From contig NZ_JANIIC010000011.1 of NCBI RefSeq assembly GCF_024519315.1, positions 122,461 to 186,460 of the forward strand: 64,000 nucleotides of DNA. Direction: 5' to 3'. The number at the start of each line of letters is the position of its first letter. Position 1 is the first letter of the stretch. Positions 49,243 to 56,776 of the stretch are shown piece after piece. The translations under genes were made by a program, and so were the position numbers. The DNA comes from Streptomyces malaysiensis subsp. samsunensis. Its GTDB lineage: Bacteria > Actinomycetota > Actinomycetes > Streptomycetales > Streptomycetaceae. Under the pieces are notes generated by a model, which did not search any database, was not told the origin of the DNA, and was given only the letters and a program-made list of their open reading frames with translations.

Positions 49243-50556
49243 TCAGGCCGTAGACGGCTGGGGCGTCTGCCCGGGTGCGGTGAGCCGTCCGGCGCGGGCG
49301 AGTACGGCGACGGCCGCGGCGCAGCCGACGCCGGTCGCCGCCAGGGTGAGCCAGACCAGCCAGGCCGCGCCGTGGGCGTGGGCGTAGTCCCACAGCGCCC
49401 CGCACGCCAGGTTCCCCAGCGTGATGCCCAGACCGGAGACGGTGTTGTAGAGGCCGTAGTGGGTCGCGATCAGCTTCTGCCCGGACAGGGCGACGACGGT
49501 GTCCATCTCGAAGGGGTAGACCACCGCGCCTGCGGCGGCCAGCAGCGCGACCGCGGCGACCAGCGCTCCCAGCACCGCCGGGGCGGACGACGAGGGGGAC
49601 AGAGCGAGGGGGAGGAAGGCGGCGCCCATCGCGCAGAGCCCGACGACGAGAGCCTGCTGGGAGGTGAAGCGGCGCTTGGCCCAGCCGGTCAGCCGCAGTT
49701 GCCCGGCCACCGCGACACCGGCGGAGATGACGAACAGGCCGCTGGTGGCCTTCGTACCGTCCGCGCCCAGCGCCGCGTCGGCGGCGAGGGGCAGGGCGAG
49801 GTAGACCTGGAAGGTCAGCACGTACGAGCCGATCATCGCGGCCGAGAACAGCAGGAACGGCCGGTTCGCCGCCACCTGGCGCCACTGCGCCCACACCCCG
49901 GCCGCGGCGCGCCCCTCCTTATGGCCTTCGTCGGCGCCCGCATCGTCTTCGGTGGTTTCCGCACGGTCTTCGGCGTCCGCGCCGTACCGCCGGGGCAGGG
50001 CGCGGGCCTGCATCACGCTCAGGGCGGCGAAGATCGCCGCCGACACCGTGCACACCAGCCGGAAGTCGGCCGCCAGCAGCGCCAGCCCCACCAGCGGGCC
50101 GAGCAGCATCCCGGCCTGGTAGTACACGTTGAACGTCGCGAACGCGTCCACCCGGCGCTCACCGGCCTCGACGGCGAGATAGGCGCGTACGGCCGGGTTG
50201 AACAGGGCACCGGCGAACCCGGTCGCCGCGGACGCCACGAGCAGCGCGGGCAGCGAGTCGACCCAGCCCAGCAGGGCGAACCCCAGGGTGCGCAGTACGC
50301 ACCCGGCCATGATCGGGGCCTTGTAGCCCAGCCGGTCGGCGATCGTGCCACCGATGAGGAACATGCCCTGCTGGGAGAGGTTGCGCACGCCCAGCACCAA
50401 CCCGACCGTCCATGCGGCCAGGCCCAGCTCTCCCGAAAGGTGGGCGGCCAGGTAGGGCATGAGCATGTAGAAGGCCAGGTTGATGGCGAACTGGTTGACC
50501 ATCAGCAGCCGTACGGGTGCGGGAAACGACCGGGTCTGCGCGAGCAGGGTCTTCAC
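49243..50556 (-). CDS. MFS transporter, drug-exporter type
   Basis: A 437-residue protein from GTG 50556 ([20 protein letters not shown]), overlapping the upstream stop by four bases. Twelve hydrophobic segments, with [17 protein letters not shown] as the MFS loop 2-3 motif. Substrate unknown. Cotranscribed with the truncated cysteine-synthase-like gene, an order seen in Streptomyces amino-acid or siderophore gene pairs. Confidence 0.85.
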   Translation of the reverse strand: MKTLLAQTRSFPAPVRLLMVNQFAINLAFYMLMPYLAAHLSGELGLAAWTVGLVLGVRNLSQQGMFLIGGTIADRLGYKAPIMAGCVLRTLGFALLGWVDSLPALLVASAATGFAGALFNPAVRAYLAVEAGERRVDAFATFNVYYQAGMLLGPLVGLALLAADFRLVCTVSAAIFAALSVMQARALPRRYGADAEDRAETTEDDAGADEGHKEGRAAAGVWAQWRQVAANRPFLLFSAAMIGSYVLTFQVYLALPLAADAALGADGTKATSGLFVISAGVAVAGQLRLTGWAKRRFTSQQALVVGLCAMGAAFLPLALSPSSSAPAVLGALVAAVALLAAAGAVVYPFEMDTVVALSGQKLIATHYGLYNTVSGLGITLGNLACGALWDYAHAHGAAWLVWLTLAATGVGCAAAVAVLARAGRLTAPGQTPQPSTA

Positions 50557-51479
50557 CGGGCCACCCCCGCCATGCCACGGTTGCCGTCTCCCGGCCCTGT
50601 GCGGCGGTTGCCGTCTCCTGACGCTGTGCCACGGCTGCCGTCTGCCGCCGCCGAGCCACAACTGCCGTCCCCCGCCGCCGAGCCGCGGCCATCGTCCTCC
50701 GCCGCCATGCCACCGCCGCCACCGCCACCGTCCCCCACCCCCGGCGCGGGACGCTCCACCTTTTCACAGCGCGTCCAGCGCGTGACAACCGTTTCGGTGC
50801 AACGGGTGATCTCCTGCGGGTCCTCCGCCGGTACATGTCCCAGCAGCCGGTGCCTTCGGCACCAGTCGTCGTCGAACACGGTCCCGACATAGCGGTGGGG
50901 GCCGTCGGGGAAGACGGCCACGATCCGCTGCTCGGCCGGGGACGTCCGCGCGACCCACCGGGCGACGAGGGCGACCGCGCCCACGCTCCACCCGCCGGTG
51001 GCGTAGCGGGTGCGCGCCAGGGCGCGCGCGGCCCACACCGCCTCGGGGGCGGCAACCCAGTGGACCTCGTCGAACAGTTCGTAGGCGACGTTGCCCGGGT
51101 AGATGCTCGACCCCAGCCCCCGCATCAGGCGGGTGCCGGCCGGCTGTCCGAAGATGATCGATGCGCAGGTGTCCACCCCCACCACCCGCAGGGCCGGGAA
51201 GAAGGAGCGCAGCACCCGGCCGATGCCCGCGGAGTGCCCGCCGGTGCCCACCGAGACGACCAGGGTGTCGACGCGGCCCAACTGGGCGACCAACTCGTAG
51301 GCCAGCGGCCGGTAGGCGGCCACGTTGTCGGGGTTGTGGTACTGGTCCGGGCACCAGGCGTCCGGATGCGCGGCCAGCAGCTCCGCCACGCGCTCGCGCC
51401 GGGCCTGCTGCCAGCCGCCCACCGGATGCGGCGCGGTCACGGTGTGCACCTCGGCTCCGTAGGCCCGCCGGATGGCGGT
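50553..51479 (-). pseudogene. Truncated cysteine-synthase-like PLP enzyme
   Basis: The readable frame from GTG 51449 gives [19 protein letters not shown] and later [20 protein letters not shown] (the GTGG phosphate-binding motif), [11 protein letters not shown]. It starts after the N-terminal third: the PLP lysine motif is absent, and the preceding frame is closed by a stop at about 51495. The last 60 residues are Gly/Ser/Asp-rich repeats. The core is otherwise intact. A truncated remnant or a repurposed domain. Confidence 0.65.
50574..50720. repeat. Degenerate repeats in the PLP gene 3' end
   Basis: CGGTTGCCGTCTCCCGGCCC-like units recur about seven times (CGGCTGCCGTCTGCCGCC and so on). They encode the low-complexity C-terminus and look like a degenerate minisatellite. 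Confidence 0.5.
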
Positions 51480-51497
51480 ACAGGCGGTACAGGGCCT

Positions 51498-52508
51498 CTA
51501 GAGAGGGTTCTCCCGCAGCCAGGTCAGAACCTGTTCCGCGTGTTCGCTCGGCGGGAAGATCGGATAGAAGACGTGCTCGATCGCGCCATCGCGGATGATC
51601 AACGTCAGCCGTTTGTAAAGCGTCGCCCCGCCCGCCTCGAACGTGGGCAGACCGAGCGCCCGCGCCAGGCTCCGCGTGGGGTCGGAGAGCATCTCGAACG
51701 GCAGGCGGAGCCGCTCGACGACTTCGCGCTGATAGTCGGTTTCCTGGCTGGACAGGCCGAACACCCGGACCGCGCCGGCCGCGAGCAGCTCCTGATAGTG
51801 GTCACGGAAGCCGCACGCCTCGGGGGTACAGCCGCGCGCCCCGGGGATCGCGTCCCAGCCTTCAGGCAGGTCGGTGCCAGGGCGGCCGGTGAGCGGGTAG
51901 ATGTAGATCACCGTCCGGCCAGACCTGAGTGCGGCGGGGGCGTCGGGTGCGCCGAGTGCGTCTGGGGCGTCAAGTGCGTCGAGGCGGACCGTCGTATCGC
52001 CGGTGCTGTGCAGTTCCAGGGGCGGCGCCGGGGTCCCGGGCAGATGGGCGGCCGCACCGTCGTCCTCGGGCACGGGCAGATCGGCCGGAAGGTTCACGAA
52101 ATCGGTCATCGGGGCCTCTCCTTCGTCGGTCTCTGGGACACGGCTGTTGCGGTGGGCGGCGTGCCGCAGATGCGTGATCAGTGCCGCCCGGCGCGCGGTG
52201 AGTCCCGCGATGCGCTGGGAGAGCTCGTCGATCGCCGCCCGGTACTCGGCCAGTGAGGCCGGGCAGTCATCGGCGTGCTCATGACCGACCGCGAGGCAGT
52301 CGAGGAACGGCCGGGTGCGCTCCACGGGGAGCCCGAGCCTGGCCAGCGCCCGGATCTCCCGTACGAGCCGTACGTCGTGCTCGTCGTAGTCCCGGTAGCT
52401 GTTGGCCAGCCGCTCGGGCGTCAGCAGCCCCAGCGATTCGTAGTAGCGCACCGCTTTGGTCGTCACGCCCGCCCGGCGGGCCAGCTCACCGATCCGCATG
52501 TCTCTCAC
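51498..52508 (-). CDS. MerR regulator fused to a peroxiredoxin domain
   Basis: A 336-residue single ORF. Residues 1-120: MerR HTH (MRIGELARRAGVTTKAVRYY, then ESLGLLTPERLANSYRDY) and dimerisation helix. Residues 134-336: AhpC/TSA-like domain with GARGCTPEACGFRDHYQELL, VFGLSSQETDYQREVVERLR, and YKRLTLIIRDGAIEHVF. An internal ATG at 52109, with GGAGAGG six bases before it, could yield the peroxiredoxin alone. The architecture suggests redox-controlled transcription. A MerR-type operator lies upstream. Confidence 0.8.
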   Translation of the reverse strand: MRDMRIGELARRAGVTTKAVRYYESLGLLTPERLANSYRDYDEHDVRLVREIRALARLGLPVERTRPFLDCLAVGHEHADDCPASLAEYRAAIDELSQRIAGLTARRAALITHLRHAAHRNSRVPETDEGEAPMTDFVNLPADLPVPEDDGAAAHLPGTPAPPLELHSTGDTTVRLDALDAPDALGAPDAPAALRSGRTVIYIYPLTGRPGTDLPEGWDAIPGARGCTPEACGFRDHYQELLAAGAVRVFGLSSQETDYQREVVERLRLPFEMLSDPTRSLARALGLPTFEAGGATLYKRLTLIIRDGAIEHVFYPIFPPSEHAEQVLTWLRENPL

Positions 52509-52523
52509 CTCGGAGAACGCTAA

Positions 52524-52545
52524 ACCTTGCCCTTGAGGGTAAGGT
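52524..52545. promoter_or_regulatory. MerR-type operator upstream of the fusion gene
   Basis: ACCTTGCCCTTGAGGGTAAGGT is an imperfect inverted repeat (ACCTT-CCCT arms), 16 bases upstream of the start. It resembles typical MerR-family dyads within long-spacer promoters; TTGACC on the minus strand gives a -35 candidate. Confidence 0.55.
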
Positions 52546-52555
52546 CAAGGCGATG

Positions 52556-52611
52556 CTCGGCGCCGCAGGCTCGGCGCCGCAGGCTCGGCGCCGCAGGCTC
52601 GGCGCCGCAGA
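52556..52611. repeat. Four tandem 14-bp repeats
   Basis: CTCGGCGCCGCAGG occurs four times back to back, the last with one change. Each includes the palindrome CGGCGCCG. Noncoding, between the MerR fusion gene and the GNAT gene. Confidence 0.85.
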
Positions 52612-52634
52612 TCGAGGCACGGGCGCGGGCCCCC

Positions 52635-53102
52635 TCACCGCTCGTCGTGCGTCGCCTCGGGAATGCGCTTCCGGTAGTGGACGCGGTCGTACTGGCCGTC
52701 CCGGCGGCGCTCGGTCACCTCGTAGCCGTACCGCGGGTAGATCTCCTGGTTCTCCCACATCAGGGCGTTGGTGTAGAGCCGGATCTCCGGCAGGCCGAGG
52801 GCGCGTGCGTGGGTGTCGGCGAAGGCGAGCAGGCGTTTGCCCATGCCCTGGCGGTGGGCGTCCGGGTGTACGGCGATGCTCTCCAGGACGAGGTGGTCGG
52901 GTTCGGGCACCAGGACCAGCACGCCCATGACCGGGTCGCCGGTGACGAAGACGCGGCCCGCCGCGATGTCGGTCGTGTGGTCCGCGTCCATGGGTGCCGG
53001 GCGGATACCGATCCGGGCGACGTAGGGGCGGTATGCCGCGTCGGTGACGGCCTCTATGGCGTCGATGTCGGCTGCGGTCGCGGGGCGGATGGGGTGGTCC
53101 AT
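52635..53102 (-). CDS. GNAT acetyltransferase
   Basis: A 155-residue protein. The acetyl-CoA motif A is VLESIAVHPDAHRQGMGKRL (V.p..rg.GiG pattern), followed by LYTNALMWENQEIYPRYGYE. Typical single-domain GNAT; substrate unknown. Monocistronic. Confidence 0.88.
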   Translation of the reverse strand: MDHPIRPATAADIDAIEAVTDAAYRPYVARIGIRPAPMDADHTTDIAAGRVFVTGDPVMGVLVLVPEPDHLVLESIAVHPDAHRQGMGKRLLAFADTHARALGLPEIRLYTNALMWENQEIYPRYGYEVTERRRDGQYDRVHYRKRIPEATHDER

Positions 53103-53219
53103 GGCTCCACAGTTTGGCGCATACGGGTGTCGACGGCGATCAGCCAGATATGGCGCCGGTCGCCTGGCAGCGCTTGTTTGCGCTGGTCAGCGGCGCGACC
53201 AGCGGGTCGGCCGCAGTCG

Positions 53220-53957
53220 TCAGGCGGGCTGGCCCCGGGGGCCGCGGCGGGTTTGGGCCAGCCACTCCGGGGCCGGCTCGGTGGCGCCGTACGCGTCGTG
53301 CCAGTTCCACCATTCGTACGGCGGGGTCTGCGGGTAGCCCTCGGGCGAGTCCTCCCATGTCTCCTGCCGGCCGAGCGCGGTCATGTCGAGGTAGCTCCAA
53401 GTGCTGCCCAGCGCCTCGTCGCCGCGAGCGTTGATGAAGTAGGTGCGGAACACGCGGTCGCCTTCGCGGATGAACGCGTTTGTGCCGTGCCACTCGTCCA
53501 CACCGAAGTCGGCGTCGAAGTCGTCGGTGATCGTGTACCAGGGCATCGCCCAACCCATCCGCGCCTTCACCCGCTCGATCTCCGGCTGCGGCGCGCGGGA
53601 GGCGAAGACGAGGGTGGTGTCGCGGACGTTGAGATGCGCGAGGTCGCCCACGTGGTCGGCGACCATGGAGCAGCCGCGGCAGGCGTGGTCGGGCCAGCCG
53701 TAGACGACGGGCTCGAAGAAGGCGCGGTAGACGATCAGCTGACGACGCCCTTCGAAGAGGTCGAGCAGACTCACCCTCCCCTCGGGCCCCTCGAACCCGT
53801 ACTCCTTCTCCACCGCGAGCCACGGCATCCGCCTGCGCTTGGCGGCCAGTGCGTCACGGGCGCGGGTCAGCCGCTTCTCCTCCTCGAGCAGCTGCTGGCG
53901 CGCGGCCTCCCACTCCTGCGGCGAAACGATCGGAGGTGTCTTCATCGTGACGTTCAC
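53220..53957 (-). CDS. DUF899 thioredoxin-like protein
   Basis: A 245-residue protein from ATG 53957. DUF899 features: EWEAARQQLLEEEKRLTRAR, RRMPWLAVEKEYGFEGPEG, and CRGCSMVADHVGDLAHLN with its Cys-x-x-Cys pair, then WNWHDAYG near the end. The fold is thioredoxin-like, and its role is unknown. It would act in the cytoplasm. Confidence 0.85.
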   Translation of the reverse strand: MNVTMKTPPIVSPQEWEAARQQLLEEEKRLTRARDALAAKRRRMPWLAVEKEYGFEGPEGRVSLLDLFEGRRQLIVYRAFFEPVVYGWPDHACRGCSMVADHVGDLAHLNVRDTTLVFASRAPQPEIERVKARMGWAMPWYTITDDFDADFGVDEWHGTNAFIREGDRVFRTYFINARGDEALGSTWSYLDMTALGRQETWEDSPEGYPQTPPYEWWNWHDAYGATEPAPEWLAQTRRGPRGQPA

Positions 53958-54200
53958 CTTCCAGTCCGGGCCACGTTCACCTCCCCCACCATCCAGGGTC
54001 GGCCGTCACCGGCGGGGGCGCACGCCGGTACGCCAGGAATCGAATGCGCGATCCCGGCGGAGCCGGAGCCGTCGATGGCCGGTCGCGGCTCGCACTGATC
54101 CGGAAGAGATCCGAAAACTTCCGAAGGCGGCGCCCCGAAAAGGATCTCCAACCCCGGGAACCCATCGATCAATTTCGCATTCGATCAACAAGAAGAGCCC

Positions 54201-54794
54201 ATGAACTGCAACTATGCACCCCCGACCATCACCACGAATCAAACCGGCACCGATAACGGCTTCTACTATTCGTTCTGGACCGACGGCGGTGGGTCGGTCT
54301 CCATGACCCTGGCCTCAGGCGGCAGTTACCGGACGTCGTGGACCAACTGCGGGAATTTCGTCTGCGGTAAGGGCTGGAGCAACGGCGGCCGCAGGAACGT
54401 GCAATACTCCGGCAGCTTCAATCCGTCCGGCAACGGATATCTCTGTCTCTACGGGTGGACCTCGAACCCGCTCGTCGAGTACTACGTCGTCGACAACTGG
54501 GGTACATACCGCCCCACGGGCACGTACAAGGGCACGGTCACCAGCGACGGCGGCACGTACGACATCTACCAGACCACGCGGTACAACGCCCCCTCGGTCG
54601 AAGGCACCCGGACGTTCAACCAGTACTGGAGCGTCCGGCAGTCGAAGAAAACGGGCGGAACCATCACCACGGGCAATCACTTCGACGCATGGGGCCGTTC
54701 GGGAATGGGCCTGGGCACCTTCAAGTACTACATGATCCTCGCGACCGAGGGATATCAGAGCAGCGGGAACTCGAATCTCACCGTGAGCGGATGA
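54201..54794 (+). CDS. GH11 endo-1,4-beta-xylanase without signal peptide
   Basis: A 197-residue protein consisting of one GH11 jelly roll. The catalytic pair is Glu93 ([11 protein letters not shown]) and Glu183 ([10 protein letters not shown]). Start ATG 54201; the frame is closed upstream at 54096 and offers no signal peptide. Family members of this type are secreted, so export is a puzzle: a lost leader or a distant upstream exon-like break by frameshift. Unlike relatives, it has Cys3, Cys50, Cys55 and Cys82, where close relatives typically have none. It would degrade xylan in plant biomass. Confidence 0.88.
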   Translation: MNCNYAPPTITTNQTGTDNGFYYSFWTDGGGSVSMTLASGGSYRTSWTNCGNFVCGKGWSNGGRRNVQYSGSFNPSGNGYLCLYGWTSNPLVEYYVVDNWGTYRPTGTYKGTVTSDGGTYDIYQTTRYNAPSVEGTRTFNQYWSVRQSKKTGGTITTGNHFDAWGRSGMGLGTFKYYMILATEGYQSSGNSNLTVSG

Positions 54795-54843
54795 GCCATT
54801 CGCTCACCCCGTCCGTCGCGTCCCACCCCTATCACCACCACAG

Positions 54844-54868
54844 AGCCCCAGGCCGACCGCCTGGGGCT
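54844..54868 (+). terminator. Terminator after the xylanase gene
   Basis: AGCCCCAGGC / GCCTGGGGCT form a perfect 10-bp stem with loop CGACC, followed by TCTCTT. It lies 49 bases after the stop. Confidence 0.8.
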
Positions 54869-55037
54869 TCTCTCTTGCCCGACCCCCACGCCTCCCGCGC
54901 CCGTCGCCGCGCGCGCCCCGCATGTTTTCCGCAAGGGGTCGGCAAGCCTTCTGTCCGCCGGGCCGGGCAGAGGACCGACGCGAGACCCACGAGGGTCCAC
55001 GTCCGAAATCCGCATGAGAGATCAACGGGGGGACGCC

Positions 55038-56264
55038 ATGTCGGCGTTGAGCACGACCGCAGAGTCTTCGTCGGACGAGCACCGCCAGTGGCTCACACTG
55101 GTGGAACGCAAGAAGGTACTGGCCATTGTCCACACCACCGCCTACGCCAAACGACTGCTCGATGTCCTGTCGCTCCTGGAGGCGGACTTCCGGCTCCAGG
55201 TGGTGTTCACCACGCCGCCCCACGTCTTCGGGGACGAAGTACCGCGATTCCTCCAGCAGTTGGGAAGCCCCATACTGTCCTGGGCAGAGGCCACCCGTAT
55301 GACGTTCGACCTCGCCGTGGCGGCGGGGCCGCGTGGGGTGGAGCAGGTGCAAGCGCCCCTGATCACGTTGCCGCACGGCGCCAACTACCTCAAACGGCTG
55401 CCCGGAGCGTCGGACCCGGGTGTGGCCGGGCTGCGCAGGCGGGACCTCTTACCCGGCGGCAAGCCGCCGGCCGCCGTGGTCGTACCGCACCACGCCGATC
55501 TGCAGGAGCTGGCCCGTCATTGCCCTGAGGCGCTTCAGCTGGCGCATGTGGTCGGGGACCCCGCGCACGACCGGATCACCGCGAGCCTGCCGCGGCGCGC
55601 CGCGTACCGCCGTGCCCTGGGGCTCGCGGAGGGGGAGCGTCTGGTTCTCGCCGTCTCCACGTGGGGTCCTCACTCGTTCTTCGGCCGTTTCGAGATGTTG
55701 CTGCCGCGTATGGTCGGGGAGCTGCCCTCCGGGCGGTACCGTACGGCCGTCCTCGTCCACCCCAACGTTTGGTCGGGCCATGGCCCGTGGCAGGTCAAGG
55801 CGTGGCTGGCGTGGTGCGGCCGGCTGGGGGTCAGTGTGGTGCCGCCGGAGGCGGACTGGCGCAGCGTCCTGGTCGCCGCCGACTACATCGTCGGCGACCA
55901 TGGCTCGGTCACCCTCTACGGCACGCTCACCGGAGTGCCGATCCTCTTGACCGGGTCCCCGGAGCCGGAAATCAATCCGAGCTCTCCGGCCGCCACGCTC
56001 GCCGTCACCGCGCCGGCGCTGTCCCCGGCCCATCCCCTCCCCGAGCAACTCGACTACGCCGCCGCCGAATACCGCCCGGAGGAGTACGCCGCGATCGCCG
56101 CGCGCATCACCTCCGAGCCCGGCCGCTTCCACCGCAATATGCGGCGGCTGATGTACCGGCTGATGGGGTTGGGCCAGCCCGCCCACGAGCCGCGGGCGCT
56201 ACCACTGCCCGAACCGCCGACGCTGCGCACGTGGTTGTCCGATCGTGGGGAGGCATCGGCATGA
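55038..56264 (+). CDS. GT-B-like (CDP-glycerol transferase-like) protein
   Basis: A 408-residue protein with GGGGGGA before ATG 55038. The N-terminal half has a Rossmann-like strand VLAIVHTTAYAKRLLDVLSL. The C-terminal half reads VLAVSTWGPHSFFGRFEMLL, TAVLVHPNVWSGHGPWQVK, then YIVGDHGSVTLYGTLTGVPI, similar to glycerophosphotransferase (TagF) donor sites (D.S....d). It overlaps the next gene (ATGA). Sugar or polyol-phosphate transfer is plausible; the substrate is not known. Confidence 0.6.
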   Translation: MSALSTTAESSSDEHRQWLTLVERKKVLAIVHTTAYAKRLLDVLSLLEADFRLQVVFTTPPHVFGDEVPRFLQQLGSPILSWAEATRMTFDLAVAAGPRGVEQVQAPLITLPHGANYLKRLPGASDPGVAGLRRRDLLPGGKPPAAVVVPHHADLQELARHCPEALQLAHVVGDPAHDRITASLPRRAAYRRALGLAEGERLVLAVSTWGPHSFFGRFEMLLPRMVGELPSGRYRTAVLVHPNVWSGHGPWQVKAWLAWCGRLGVSVVPPEADWRSVLVAADYIVGDHGSVTLYGTLTGVPILLTGSPEPEINPSSPAATLAVTAPALSPAHPLPEQLDYAAAEYRPEEYAAIAARITSEPGRFHRNMRRLMYRLMGLGQPAHEPRALPLPEPPTLRTWLSDRGEASA

Positions 56265-56776
56265 GGGCCCCGGCCGGATGCTTCGTCACCGTGGAGTGGT
56301 GGGAGGGGGCTCCGCCGGAGCCGGTGCCGTCCCCGTCCCTGTGCCTCTGGACGGGCCGCGTGGCAGGTGGAGGCGTGCTGCTGGCCCGTACCGGTCTCGC
56401 GGGCACCCGCCGGGCGCCCGTCGTCCTCGATGAGCACCTGACGGTGGACGCCGACGTCTGCGCCGACGCGCGCGGGCTGGACTGCGCCGACGTCCTGCGC
56501 GGAAGCCGCCCGCGGCCGGCCGCCGAGGCGGTGCGGTGGCTGGCGGAGATCGGCCCCGCCGGGCCGGGGTGCCGCTTGGCCGCCGTACCGCTGATCGGTG
56601 GCGGCTGGGTGGCGCGCGACGGTACGGACCCGGGCGTGGTGGCCCTGCCGTGCCGGGTGCCACCGGAGCAATGGCTCTTCGTGTCCTGCTTGCACGCATG
56701 GCTGGTGGCCGGGCTCCCGCTGAGCGGAATGCTGGAGGCACACCCGCGGATCACGTACCGCCCGGCGCTTCCCTGA
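56261..56776 (+). CDS. Unknown protein coupled to the GT-B-like gene
   Basis: A 171-residue protein from ATG 56261. It has CFVTVEWWEGAPPEPV, several Cys (VDADVCADARGLDCADVL) and ends HPRITYRPALP. No family is recognised. Its 3' end overlaps the convergent STAND gene by 26 bases. Coupled translation suggests a subunit of, or helper to, the upstream protein. Confidence 0.55.
   Translation: MRAPAGCFVTVEWWEGAPPEPVPSPSLCLWTGRVAGGGVLLARTGLAGTRRAPVVLDEHLTVDADVCADARGLDCADVLRGSRPRPAAEAVRWLAEIGPAGPGCRLAAVPLIGGGWVARDGTDPGVVALPCRVPPEQWLFVSCLHAWLVAGLPLSGMLEAHPRITYRPALP

Noticed and set aside
48736..50892. 718-codon plus-strand frame over the metal sensor and MFS genes
   Set aside because: It runs opposite real genes with intact motifs; Arg/Gly/Gln-rich with no domain.
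52556..52611. A CRISPR array
   Set aside because: Units are 14 bp and contiguous, without spacers, and no cas genes are nearby.
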